From Psoroptes ovis (taxonomy: Eukaryota; Arthropoda; Arachnida; Sarcoptiformes; Psoroptidae), in contig PQWQ01000035.1 in NCBI GenBank assembly GCA_002943765.1, positions 186,001-250,000 of the forward strand: 64,000 nt of DNA, written 5' to 3'. Below, piece by piece: positions 1-13,300 of the stretch; the stretch's first letter is position 1, and the number at the start of each line of letters is the position of its first letter. A program made the position numbers and the translations under genes. The notes below the pieces were generated by a model. It ran no database searches and was not told the origin of the DNA. It saw nothing but the letters and a program-made list of their open reading frames with translations.

Positions 1-367
1 TCATCATTTATTTGAAATTTGACAAGTGAAATGTGCAATATTTTCACATTGAAAATGAATGAAAATATCTGATTATTAATATTCGAATATTACGACACAT
101 TTTTCAGTATGCATCCTTGTTATTAAATATTTTGATTTTCTAATTTTTTTGCCAAATATTTCAATGCAAATATTGTAAAGTGAAAAATTTTTCGTTCAAA
201 ATAACTTTCTCTCATCCAGTCAGTTCAGTCATCAACTGAATTGATTTTGAATATTTTTTGTCATAGTTTTCTTTTGGTGTAATGATTTCAATATTCTTCA
301 GTACAAGTATATTGATCAATGTTCAAATTTATTCAGCCACTTAAAAATTTTTCAATTATTGAAAATA

Positions 368-3300
368 ATGAATTTACATCATGGAATGAAATCAATCAAA
401 AATACTTTCGAAACACTGATTAATTTGAAATTATTGATTATAATAGAGCTTATCACGACAAACACTATTGATCACCTTTCAATAATAAAAAATAATTGTA
501 AAAATAATCTCAAAAATTTTAATAAAATGAACAAAACTGATAATGAATTGTTGGAATCATTATTGGGCCCGGTACGTGATCCGTTAAGCACAGTAATACC
601 GATGTCGATATTATATATTGTAATATTGATAACAGGTATAATTGGTAATGTTTGCACTTGTATCGTAATCGTTTATAATCGTTATATGCATACGGCCACA
701 AATTTTTATCTATTTTCATTGGCCGTTTCGGATTTATTATTATTAATATTAGGCCTACCACAAGAACTGTTTTTATTATGGCAAAAATATCCATACATAT
801 TTGGTGAATTTTTTTGTGTTGTACGAGGCCTATCATCGGAAACATCGACAAACGCTTCAATATTGACTATCACTGCATTCACCATTGAACGTTATGTTGC
901 TATTTGTCATCCATTGAAATCACATACAATGTCACAGTTACCGAGAGCTATCAAAACAATATTAATTATATGGGCCATTAGTGCTATTTGTGCCTTGCCA
1001 GTAGCATGGCAATTTGGTATTATTTTTATGGTAAGTTGTTCTACGGCATCATTTTGTTTCTCTACTAAATTGATTTTCGAAAAAATATGCAAAAAATAAA
1101 TGGAGACAATTTAGTTGTTTATTCCGAATTCCAAATTTCCATCGAAATGCATATGAATAATCATGAATATTGTTACCAAACAAAACACATAACCCAAAAG
1201 ACATAAACCCCATAAAAACGGACCCAATAGGCAGTCAGCGAACCAAAAAAAGCCAAAAGTGAACCCGAAACCTCTGAAAACAAAATGATTAATCGAATTG
1301 CACATCGAACAACACATTTAGCAACAAACAAACAACAGCAATGCATTATGACGAAAATACTGAATGAAAATTGAGAAAAATTCAAATGATTTTCTATGGA
1401 TAATCATTATTATCATTGTCACATTATACATTGCTTTGTGTGGCCCCAAAAACGGGAAAATAATATCCGAAGATGTTTGGTTGCTGCTGGTGATTGTTTT
1501 ACAAACACATTTGAATATATGATCTTAACGGTTGTTGTCGACATGTTGTTTTTTGTTTCGAGCTATTATTTATATGAATGTGTGATATCCTTTATGGGAC
1601 CTAGATCATCATGATCATTTGCTATTATTACCATAGGAAATTGCTAATTTATTGTCATTATCGCTTCATTTCACGTTCAAATATTATTCATTTGAATTGT
1701 CATTTCTTTAAATCATTTTTCAAATGATGCATAGATATGTTAATCGATAGCGCATTGATAATTCATTGGTAATTTATTCAATGAATGACCATTAAATTAG
1801 TTTTGTTAATGGTCATTTGTTGATTTTTGAATAAATGATTTGTGACCAGTAATTATTATTTTTTTTTTTGTCTGCAAAATTGAGCTGTAATTACAGCTGT
1901 AATCAATTTAGAAAAATTCATATATTTGACTTTGACTAATTTAGTTTGTGTTTGAATAAATATTTGAAGAAAATATATTTGAAATGAGATGATATTTTTC
2001 ATTGATTTTTAGTCTAATTTTAGTCTGATTTTTTCGCATTTCATTTCAAAATGATTATACGATAAAATTAGAAAATAACTTTATGATTCTGGGTCAATTT
2101 GACATTTTCATTTTGACATCTGAATGATAAATCGCTGCCGAATTCAGTAATGTTCGTTTGTTCGGACTGAAATTTAGAATTTGCAATCGAAAAAAATGTC
2201 ATAGAACTTATGATATATCTGTTGTATTTATATGTATGTTTGAATTTGATATAAAATTTTTGATATCGATGAAAAAAAATGAAATGAAATCATGATAAAA
2301 TAACATTAAATATTTGTCCAGATTTGACATTTGAAAGCCTGAAAAAAAATCATCATCAATTACAGATGCTTTATTTTTGTTTTAGTTATGATCAAAAATT
2401 AAATAAATTTGAACCAAAAAATGAATCAATATCTCGATGAATATATGGCCCTTGTCACCCACAATAACTTTGATTGGATAAAAAATTTGATTTGAAATTT
2501 GTTTCAATTTTACAATAATTGAAATATTTATTATTTGTGTTTATTTTCAGATAAATAAATCACATCAATTACGAAACATATCGAAACAATGTGGAATGAA
2601 AGTAATTTATATTGAATATAGTTTCGAAACATCGGCAATCGTGTTTTTCTTGATACCAATCACATTGATATCCATTCTATATGTATTAATTGGTTTGAAT
2701 TTGAAATATAATTCTCAACAGCAGCAACAATCTCATTCGAATCCGAATCAAAATCAAAATATAATTGTATTGAATCAACAATCACCAACCAATGCTACAA
2801 CTACAACGACTACTACAACAACATCTTTGAGATTATCATCTTCAGCACGTGAATTATCAACAATGGATAATTTCGTGAATAACAGCAGCAACACAACAAA
2901 TGATAGTAAATTGAATACGTCTAATAAAGATAATTCAACCGATTTAAAGCACAGCCATCTGAATCATCAATCATCACTTGATATTAATAATAATAACAGT
3001 AAAAATCAACGAATGAGTATTCTATATCAACGTAACAATTCAATTTCTAGTTCAAATCAAAAACAAATTGCGTCCAGACGTTCGGTTATCAAAATGTTGG
3101 GTAAATATTCGATAAGAAATTGCGATTTGAAAATATTAAGATATTATATAGGGTTGTCCGTAAAGTTTTTGCCGATTATATCGTAGAAAATAATTAAAAA
3201 ATCGGCAAAAACTTTTCGGACAATCTAATATTTTTCTAATTCAAATATTACTATTTCATTTTTAATTCTCTTAATTAATGTGTACACACAATGAATAGTT

Positions 3301-4122
3301 GCCGTTGTGATTGCATTCTTTTTCTGTTATTCACCCTTTCATGCTCAACGTGTTCTAGCCACATCAATGCATCGATATAAATTAAAATCACCTGCAATAC
3401 ATTATGTATATGTCCTATTGACACATATATCTGGCATCACTTATTATTTATCAGCAACAATTAACCCGATTTTATATCAATTAATGTCCCGGAAATTTCG
3501 TTTAGCATTCAAAGATACATTTCATTCATGTTGTCCATGTATACGACGTACAATACCTGAAATAACATATATGAACATTGTTGGATCTAATAATTATATT
3601 AATTGTGCCAGTGGTCATTATATTAGTGGTTATGGTTCATCATATCAATTGAGCCGTGTGCCATCATTTCAGAATAGTCTCAATGCTTACCACAATGCTA
3701 ATTGCGCATATCGTCGGCCATCATCGTTTACAAATGTAACAAATCCATCAATATTAAGAAATAATAATGCTGTTTCATCTACTAAATCGATACATTCATT
3801 CGATACAAATATACTTTCAACATCATCATCATCAAAACGACCAAAACTAAAATCAACAATGAAAAGTGAATCAACATCAGCTGATTCAGCTGAATTATTA
3901 GATACATCATTATCGCCAACTAAAATTGCTGAGAAACAAATTGATTATCAAACAACAACAACATCGACCAACATTATAAATGTAACAAATGCCACGGCAT
4001 TGATCACTACAACAACAACAACATCTAAATCGACATCATCATCATCATTGAACAATCCAACGACAACAACAACATTAGTGAAATTTAAACAATTTCTTGA
4101 AGTACCATCAGTTAAATTTTAA
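368..4122 (+). CDS. Capa/pyrokinin (neuromedin U-type) neuropeptide receptor, class A GPCR
   Basis: Exons 368 (or 527)-1030, 2551-3100 and 3299-4122; splice phases 0 and 1 fit exactly. Two in-frame ATGs exist. Starting at 527 gives 625 aa and puts an N-glycosylation sequon (NKT) at residues 2-4, just before TM1; starting at 368 gives 678 aa. I favour 527. Visible class A landmarks are GNV in TM1, LAVSDLLLL in TM2, ERY at the end of TM3, the ECL2 cysteine (QCGMK) restored by the first splice, FxxCYxPFHAQR in TM6 restored by the second splice, and NPILY in TM7. The TM2-TM4 wording closely follows insect Capa and pyrokinin receptors, so a Gq-coupled plasma-membrane receptor for PRXamide-type peptides is expected. 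The third intracellular loop is inflated with Gln, Asn, Thr and Ser runs, and the C-tail is long and Ser/Thr-rich. The exact ligand cannot be settled from sequence alone. Confidence 0.88.
1031..2550 (+). other. Intron 1 of the GPCR gene, with an imperfect palindrome
   Basis: The intron runs from a GTAAGTTG donor after 1030 to a TTTTCAG acceptor ending at 2550. I see no coding signal. The only structured part is an imperfect inverted repeat at about 1760-1857, whose arms share an AATGACCATTAA core. Confidence 0.75.
1760..1857. repeat. Imperfect inverted repeat in GPCR intron 1
   Basis: The left arm (about 1762-1796) and right arm (about 1805-1856) pair around a short centre near 1800. The core AATGACCATTAA faces TTAATGGTCATT, and the outer parts GGTAATTTATTCA and TGAATAAATG...CCAGTAATT also pair loosely. 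It may be an old MITE. I see no other copy in the window. Confidence 0.5.
3148..3230 (+). mobile_element. Mariner-like palindromic MITE, copy 1 (centre type 1)
   Basis: Starts GGGTTGTCCGTAAAGTTTTTGCCG, cited here only as the family's left end (differences at two bases), and ends CGGACAATCTAATA. The centre carries TATATCGTAGAAAAT on the plus strand. The element fills about 40% of the 198-bp intron 2 of the GPCR gene. Confidence 0.85.
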
Positions 4123-4711
4123 AAATGAATATCGAACAAACATAAATTGCAGCAGTACATTCATCATCAAGTTCACCAAAATTGAAATTTTGATATTGGA
4201 AATGATGATTCATTGAAAGCAAAAAGTCAATGCATTTCAAATGTTCATGCACGCACATATATTCATGTTCAAATGAATAAATGCATTTTTATACAAATGA
4301 ATAAAATGACACATTCAATTCAACAATACTAAAATATAGATGAATTTGGTACAATAATAATGAACAATAATAAATTTAAATACAATTCAAAACAATTATT
4401 ATTATTATTCGTAATGGTTCAACGAGTATTCACAAGAATGAGAAGGGCAATAATTCAGGGAAATTATCGAATCGAATCCCATGTATTTGTATATTGTACA
4501 TGATGACTATGAAATGATATTCAGTGAGAAAAGAAAATAATTTGAAAAATATTATTGATTTTCTCTCACTTCATAATAATGTTCACTTTGAATTAAAAAA
4601 GTCAAATTTTAAAATTAAAATTTTAAAAAGAATTATTTTATTAATTTTAAAAATTAAGAATTACGGAATTTCGCAATTTATTTCAAAGAAAAAAAAATAA
4701 GATAATCAAAA

Positions 4712-4797
4712 TATTAAGCTGTCCGAAAAGTTTTTGCCGATTTTCAAAATGTTTTTCAATTGATAAATCGTCGAAAAACTTTCCGGACAACCCTAAT
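4712..4797 (+). mobile_element. Mariner-like palindromic MITE, copy 2 (centre type 2)
   Basis: Arms TTAAGCTGTCCGAAAAG and CTTTCCGGACAACCCTAA pair. The centre reads CAAAATGTTTTTCAATTGAT, shared with the copies at 34996 and 49145 but not with type 1 copies. Confidence 0.82.
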
Positions 4798-5592
4798 ATT
4801 AAGAAGATTGTACATTTGATTTAAGAAAAGAAAAAAATTCACTTATGATAATTCTTTAAATAATAATAATCATTAGATTTCGAAAAATCATGAATATGAA
4901 TGTAAATGTTGTTGTACATTATGTGAAACATTATTACATTCACAAATTATGTTGAAGAATTGTGAATTTATTTTATTTGGATAATTCATTTGGACGCAAC
5001 TTGAATTTTAAAATTTGTTCCTATTCTTGATCCATGGCGAATTCCACAATTTATTGTAATGAATCATGTGCATTCCTTTGGACCATAAAAAATGAATAAA
5101 TAAATAAATGCAACAGAATTTTTTCAATTACATGATCAATCAATTTAATTATGGATTCGAAATATGAATGAATGAATGAAGAATGTATCATTTATCTTAT
5201 TATTTTCACTATTGTCATAACCAAGAAACATTTACTCGAATAAATATAGAAAAAGGAATTTGAATGAAATAATAATAACGGAAACCCTAAAATTGTGTGA
5301 CTTTATCATTTTGGAATTCTTTCAAAAACTTTAGGCCAACACAAATTGCACAAGTAAAACTTGCCAAAAAAGATTTCAACATCCGAATTCATTTGAAATA
5401 AACTATTTGAAATTATTTAAAATCAGGATCAAATGAAAATTAACAACTAAGAAACCTATTGACAAAATAATAATAATAAAATATATAAAATGAAAACTTT
5501 TTGAATTATCATAATTTGAAAAATATGAAAAAACAATTGAAGAACTGTGCTCTGAACAATTTTACGTATGATTATGGCAACAATATTCATAA

Positions 5593-5675
5593 TATTAGAT
5601 TGTCCGAAAAGTTTTTGCCGGTTTCATCGTAGAAAATCATTGGAAAATCGGCAAGAACTTATCGGACAACCTAAT
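5593..5675 (+). mobile_element. Mariner-like palindromic MITE, copy 3 (centre type 1)
   Basis: TTAGATTGTCCGAAAAG pairs with CTTATCGGACAACCTAA. The centre ATCGTAGAAAATCATTG is on the plus strand. It lies in intergenic DNA. Confidence 0.85.
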
Positions 5676-6510
5676 TTAATATTTAAAATGATATTAAATC
5701 CTTTGATAAACAAGTTTTTTTTTCATAACAATTTTTATTATCAACACAATGATGTTACATGTAATGTAAGGACAATGAAAATTCTGTAAATAAATATGAT
5801 TTTGAATAATAAAGATATGTATTCATATTTTTTTTTAAATGTGAATTTTTGAAATAATACTTATATGCATGTTTATATGTAATTTATTATTATTTGAAAA
5901 TTCAAACATTTTTTGTTCCCAAATGATAAATCTGTCAAAGTTTATTCAAAATGAAGTTATTTTCCTCATGAAAATTCTTCATGATTCAAAGAAAATTTGA
6001 AAGAATATTTGATTTTTTATTTGATAAATGAAGAAATTGGAAAGAATTCTTCTCGAAAGAAAACGAAATGTTTGTCTATTTATTTATTTCAACTCCAAAG
6101 ATGATATCATCGATTCAATGAAATTCCTGTTTGTTCAGGGCATAATCTTTGGTCTTGTCGATTCTCAAAAACAGAAAAATACGATGAAAATCATGTTTCC
6201 TGTACGGAAACATAAATCTATCAAAAAATGCGTATGATAAATTACCTACTGACAAAAGAATTTGAATTAAATTTATCTTATTTAAAACATTCACTCGAGT
6301 TTACTCTCGAGTCTAATATTATCTTGTATCATATTTGATTTATTTTTCTTGTTTTTTCTTCTCATCATTTATGCTGAATGAAATTTAATTAAAATCAAAT
6401 TAATGATTCGTCCATCGTTGAACATGAGGCCTTTAAGAGTAATGATAAATGTGTGTGAAAATTGATATATAAAATGCATCAAAGTGTAAAAATATTCATA
6501 AAATTTATAG

Positions 6511-6723
6511 TATAGTCTTTGGAAATTTTTGGAAATTCCGAAAAAATCTAAGGCTATCCATCGTCAAATTTTTTCAAAAAATCGAAAAAATCTAAGGCTA
6601 TCCATCGTCAAAATTTTTCAAAAAATCGAAAAAATATAAGGCTATAGTACGTGGAAATTTTCGAAAATTTCGAAAAAATCTAAGGCTATCCATCGTCAAA
6701 TTTTTTCAAAAAATCGAAAAAAT
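6511..6723. repeat. 44-bp tandem repeat, four full units plus a partial first unit
   Basis: Units start at 6548, 6592, 6636 and 6680, each exactly 44 bp, after a partial diverged unit at 6511-6547. Units 1, 2 and 4 carry CTAAGGCTATCCATCGTCAA. Unit 3 and the partial unit instead carry a GGAAATTTTxGxAAATT version. All end in CGAAAAAAT. The array is followed by a T/A homopolymer. Confidence 0.9.
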
Positions 6724-7391
6724 TATGACATAAATTAATCAAAAAAAAAAAAAAAAAATCACGATATAAATTTTTTCTTTTATCAACCAAACATAATGAT
6801 GAAAATGATAATAATGGAATTGAATGATAATAAACGAATAATAATAATTGTAAAGAAAATGGGAAAAATTCATTCGAAATCATTGCAATCAATATTGATG
6901 TCATAAACCAAGAGAATTTCATTAATTTGATTCATAAAACTCAGAGAAAATCAGAAAAAAATAAACAAATTTCCACCATTGATTCACATCGGAAAAGCCT
7001 TCAAAGCAAATATAAAATGCAATCAAAATTAAATACGAATACGATACAAACAAACAAATAAACAAAAGCTTAATTACTTTAATAATTCCGAAAACAAATG
7101 AAAAAAAATCTAATTTATTTCATCTAAATTATTTATTTTATTGAATTCTAATTAATCATAGAGATTTCAATGATTCAATGATTGATTTTTGAATGATTGA
7201 TTTGTTTCATCAATGATTTGTTTCAGTGCTGCTTTGAATATGAGACAAAAAACGAAAAATTAATTAATTTTTAGTGATTAAAAAAATAAAAATAAATATC
7301 AAAGAACAACAATATGTGCATTATTTGTATTCTATGATTGACTAAACTAAAATTTGATGATATTGAATATTGGATATTATCCTTTTCCATC

Positions 7392-10300
7392 TTATTCAAA
7401 GCCACAACATTTATTCCATAATGCTTTTGGATATTGATTATCTTCATAGGTCAATCCTCGGTAATTGACTAAGGATTTAAAATTTGAAAAAATTTAAAAA
7501 ATGGCAGATTAAATGATATGAATTTGATGAAATGATACCTCTCCAATTTCCTATACGTATGTTCATTTTATTCAAATCATTCATCTGTAATCTCGGGACA
7601 ATTGTTTTATGCTGAAATTTTGGATGTTTTATAGCATCAGCAAATTGTTTGCCACCGATCGGTATCCATGTTTGTCCATCGACTGAATAAAAATAAGATG
7701 GCCGTTCATAATCGATGGCAAAAAATTTGCCAGTTGCCAGCTCGAAACCTTCGAAACTATCGATTGATCTGCCAATTATTTGCCATGAATTTCCACCCGA
7801 ATCTGAATAATAACATAAATGATTGCTGTTTTTGCATGATTAATCAATCAGAAATTATGAAAATCATTATTTAGGATATGCTAATTAACGCTTGTTAATG
7901 AATAAATGAATAATAATTAAAATGTTTAAAAAATATACTTAATATTAATGGTTGCATCACAAAAATAGACAATATTCGTATATGGATCAATCGATATATG
8001 ACGATTCATTGTACGATTATCATCGGTGAAATGAGTCTCGAATTTAAGTGCTAAAAATTCAGAGAAAATAAAATAAAATCATTGAATTAAATTGAACAGA
8101 TCAAATTAAATGATGCATAATATAAAAAAAAGCTTATTTGGAGAAAAATAATTCCATTCACATTCATTCGATGCTGGTGGTGTTGATGATTCTAATTCAT
8201 GAATGTAGCAACCATATAATTCAAATTTGACAGCAACATATTGATTATTTTGAATATCTTCTTTCGTCGTTTGTGATTCATGAAATTTTTGCTGTTTCAT
8301 TGATCGGTGCTGCTGCTGCTGACTTGAAATTGGATATGATACACTTTCAATTATTAAACGAATTAATCTTGATTCAATCGGTGATTTTAGCCATGAATCA
8401 CCGATCGCTTGTGTATTATTATCATTGTCATTGGTATTATTATTATTGTATGATATTTTTGTAGAATTTGATCCTCGATACCAAATTTTACCATCGAAAC
8501 TATAATCTAAATGATATCTATCAATGAAACGTTGATTTTTCAATGATTTAAATTCAATCCTTATTAAACGTGTTTTTTGTCGAAAATCTATTTGTATATA
8601 AATCTCTTCATCGAATTTATTATTATTTTTCGAATTCCAATGACGCCATACTGGTGACCACCATGATTGTGAATTGAATCGTGCATAATGTGGTGCATAT
8701 TTTGCTGATACGGCTGAAGATGCTACTATTTGATCATCTTTTATCAATTTTGTATCACTCATTCCTAATCGATTATTACATTCTAAATACGAAAATTGAT
8801 TAGATCAATAGCATTGATCAGATTCGACAATCAAACATACCAGAACTATGACTACGATAATTAATATGTTTCATTCTGCTGCAAGGAAATCTTAAATCAT
8901 TCATTACACGAAAATGTTTACACATCATTCGATATGGTGTTATGATTGAAACTTCATCACGTCCATAGCCACGAATATTACGAGGATCAATTTGTATTGT
9001 GAAATTAATGGTGAATTCTTCGTTGAATAAAATCCATGGAAACTATTGTTTTTTTAATTGAAAACAAATGATAATAATTGTAAGAATTAATTCAAATTTA
9101 ATCATATAAATGGCAGAATCGAATACCAAAATATCTGTCGAACCATCTGATAATCGTTTCAATTTAGGCAACGTTTTTGTATTAGCCCAATTGATATTAC
9201 TTATTTCGACGAATTCCGGTGTGAACATACGCAAAACTGGTTCATTTGGTTCAGCATTCGAATCGGACAAATGTTTGATTGTTGCCATTACAGTGAATGT
9301 TTCATTACGATCCAATGTTGGCATACGTTTTCGATATCGTAAATTAACATCCAATTTCGGATTAGGTTCTTCTCGCTCTGATAATAGCCGAATGTTAATA
9401 TGAGCATTGGTTTTTATTGTTTGACTTGAATTGCCATAATGTGTTTCAAATTCTAATCGATAAACATCATTTTCATTTAACGAAGGATGATCAGTTAATT
9501 CGGCTAATACTTCCATCGTCAAAACATCTGCATCATCATCATTATGATTATTATTTTTATTGTTATTACTTTGATTTTCCATTGAAACATTATTAATTGT
9601 GTTATCATCATCATGTTTGTGACTATCAACATCGATATAATATGTATAGCCAAAATTTGCAAACCATCCAAAATCAGCCATAATCATGTTTGTTTGATTA
9701 ATATTAATGGTTGATTTCAGCAAAATATTTGGCTGATTATCCAATGGACAAGGAATATTTGTGCCTCCACTTATTAATCGTAGATCATACAGCACAATGT
9801 AAGCACGATTATTATCAGTTTGTCCACGTATTTGTACTGATAATTTTCCAGTTGAATACACCGGAATTTTTATCTTAAATTTAATCCATTTCTTTTGTCG
9901 AATTTTGAAACCTATTCCTTCCGCATATTCGTTTTGTTCATCAAAAGTTGTAATTGGTATAACACTTGCCCCTTGAGTAATTGGAAAATTGCCTGATATG
10001 TTTTTCTCTTTGTGATTGGAAGAATTTTTGTTTTGTTTATCATTAACAATATTCAGTGTTAATTCATTTCTAATATTCATTGGTCGCTGATCATAACCAA
10101 ACAATACAGTACTAGACACTGTAAATGAAGTCAATGAATCACTAGTCAATGGTAATAGCGCAAATGCTAATCTAAGCAAATTTTCTTCATTTTTTGTTGA
10201 ATCATTCATAGTTGATTTGTAACTATACAAATTAGTATGACAAATCATGCCTAAATCAAATTGATTTGGTTTAACAGCCAATGACGATGGTGAATAACAT

Positions 10301-13300
10301 GGATAATTTTTTCCAATTTTAATAAAAGCAGCATTACATATCTTGTAAGAAGTAGAACGTTCCATTGCAATCGATAATTTAGTTTGTTTGTTCGCATCAA
10401 GTTCAATATCAAAATAAAATAATTTAGGTCTACGATTATGAACAAAATGGTCACCATTAAAAGGTTTTAAGGTCACTTTACGTGGTTCACTTAATTTTTT
10501 TTTACTAATTTCCATTATCATATCATCATCAATAGTGGATTTAGTTCCCACCGGTATACTGATAGTTTTGATAGCAATCATGTGTTTATGCCCATAAATT
10601 ACTTTTACAGTGATTGTTTGATTACTATTTTCAGCAGCATTTTCCAACATTCTAATCATGGCCATAAATTCAATACTATTATCATTACGTTCATCTTGTT
10701 CTGATTTTCTTCGATGATTACCAAAATTAGTGATCATATCTAATTGTATTATGGCCCTTTTATTGATTCCAATCGACTCAAATGAATATTCAGCTTTTCG
10801 ATCATTTTCTACACATGGTAAATTATAACCAATTCTATGTATCCAAAGACCACATATTGAAATGGCGGATGAATTCGTTCGTTCACCATTCAAATCATCA
10901 TCATTATTATTATTACCACCATTGACTTCAATACGTAATGGTCCCATTGTATTTGCTTTAGTTAATATTCGTATTAGAATATTTGTTGTGAAACCCGGTA
11001 ATACCAGTGAATCTGTTTTATCGAATAATTCAACATCTAGCTCTATGGACATATCCGATACAATCGTTTCGGGTAATGATTCGGATATGTTTAAATTTAT
11101 TATCTCTGTTTTTAAAACGTTTTCTCCATTCATATTATTCATTTTGCTATTTTTATTTTTATTAGAAATAATATCAATTCTTATTGGATATTGCTTTTTC
11201 GATTGTTCTTGTTGTTCATTATTGACAACATTATTATCTTTATTACTGCTTGAACCGATCTCGGAAATCATTACAGCAAAATTTGTTAAAATTTTTTGCT
11301 TTACATTGGCGCCGCTCATAACTGAAATCGATCCAAAATCGATTCTTGCTTGATCATTGTATCGAACTATTGTATTTGACATTTTTTGATTAATTCGAGC
11401 CGATTTGGAATGACCATAAAAAATTTGTTTTTCATTGATCATTTCTCTTTCAACACTGATACATGGCATAGTTTCGGCCACTGTTATGACCGCAAATCGA
11501 CAGATTCTCAAATCAGGTAATTTATCGACAGCTGTTGTCGAATCTGGACCAATTTTAATTTGAAAATCTTCAAATACGGCATTCGGTTCGAATTCTAAAT
11601 CAATATCGATCGCTAAGCCACCATCTACAATCAAATCTGCCCATTTTACTGAACTATTTGTTGATAATTCAATCATCGTCAATGAAGATGAAGTTTCATT
11701 CATGTTCTGATCATCAAATGAAATAGTCATTAATTCGTTGTTTTCAATCAATAATGGCTTCGTATCGAATCCACTTCGGATTTGTATTTGTTCTGATTGT
11801 ACTGAAATATCTGTGATCAAAAACAAAATCAAAATGTTTTTTGTTTGTTGAATAAGTAATCAAATAATAATTCATATAATTAAAGACACAAACAAAGATA
11901 CATACTGCCTGTTTGTACTGTATTATCGAATGGTAATCGAAATGTAATTTCGGCCACTAATTCACTGTCACTCGATTCAAATTGGTCGGATAAATGAATA
12001 AAATTTATTCGACCAAAATCAAATTGATATTTATTTTCATCCAACTTTTCTGGTTTAATATTGGTAGGATCGACATATGGTATATTGATGCCAGCTTCGT
12101 CCATTAATAAACGTGCTGCACAAGGTATGAATGGTAATTGATTCATGTCCATCGATATCGAATAATTAGTGAAAATATTTTCATTTGTTTGCATTTTCTG
12201 AAATGTCGTTCGTATTTTCAACTGTGTAAGACTACCTTTAATTAATTGTGTTTGTGTGAAATTAGCCTTGGATTCAAGCATAAACGATTGTATACGTTCA
12301 TTATCATTACGATCAACAATAGTTACATTGAATAACCGTGTATAATAACTACGTTTACTAATGAAGATGTCTAGCTGTATTGATATGTTTCGACCAATAT
12401 TTTCTTTGAAATTTAGCGCATAAATTGCAAAGCTAAAACCAATACTATTATTTGGATTTTTAGTAAACACACGTGACTTTTCACCATTATTCGTAATCAT
12501 ATTCATGTTCAATGTGCTTTCTGTGTAGGATTTATGCGAATCACTTAAATTTCTATAGCCTTTATAATGATGTAAGGAAGTGGGCATTGCCATATAATTT
12601 GAACCGAATTTAGTAACACTTATCAATCCTAACGATATACGATTATCTGGTTCATATTCATACGATGTTTTATTCAATACAATTCGTACAGGATCCGAAC
12701 GAAATTGTAAATTTGCATCAAAACTAAACATTGCTAAACTATCCAATGCAATCGATTTAGGTTCATTCAATATATCAACATCACAAAATATTTGATCGTC
12801 TTTCTAAATATTTTTGAGTTATTAAAATAAAATCAAAATATCAAAATTTATAGACGAATTAATCAAATGCAGCCATTCATTTAAATAAATTGAAATGCAA
12901 AAATTGTAATTTGCAACTTACAGCCGCTACTGAAACAGTAGTTATTTCCGATTCGGCCACATATGTTAAACTTCCTTTAGTTAATTCATTGCCAACAATT
13001 ATCGAATGTTTTTTCTTCGCTTTCCTCGGTTTACGAAATAATACGACCGAAAAACAAATGGTCATTACATTTCGTTCTTGTCCATTATTTCTGACAATAC
13101 CAAAATCCAATGTTAATCGATCATACTTTGTTTTTAGCAGGAAACAAAAACAAACAAAATTTGAAATTCAAATTAATTTAAATTTCAACCAACTTCTATT
13201 AAAAAATTCCGAAAAAATCGCGCATACCACATTAGCTGTTCTATTAGAAAGATGAAATCTAGGTTCAGGTATATTGAATTGTATGTCATTGGTTTCATAT

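Larger units (their letters stand above)
4123..7391. other. Intergenic region, convergent GPCR and EGF/F5-8C genes
   Basis: No coding signal: the open frames here are short and lack recognisable domains. Contents are probable GPCR 3' UTR sequence with AATAAA-like signals near 4276 and 4298, two MITE copies (4712-4797 and 5593-5675) and a 44-bp tandem repeat (6511-6723). The rest is AT-rich DNA with homopolymers. Confidence 0.75.

Noticed and set aside
1111..1385. Minus-strand hydrophobic frames in GPCR intron 1
   Set aside because: Located inside a well-supported intron on the opposite strand; no similarity recognised.
5568..5789. Frame running through a MITE copy, and similar frames at 34964-35182, 49587-49805 and 53648-53909
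   Set aside because: The shared peptide-like strings come from the repeated palindrome itself, not from a conserved protein.
8162..8782. F5/8C exon considered as a separate discoidin receptor gene
   Set aside because: Splice phases connect it on both sides to the large EGF protein; no transmembrane or kinase region follows.
10862..11353. 163-residue plus-strand frame opposite the EGF/F5-8C gene
   Set aside because: An antisense shadow of a long coding exon (9127-11810).
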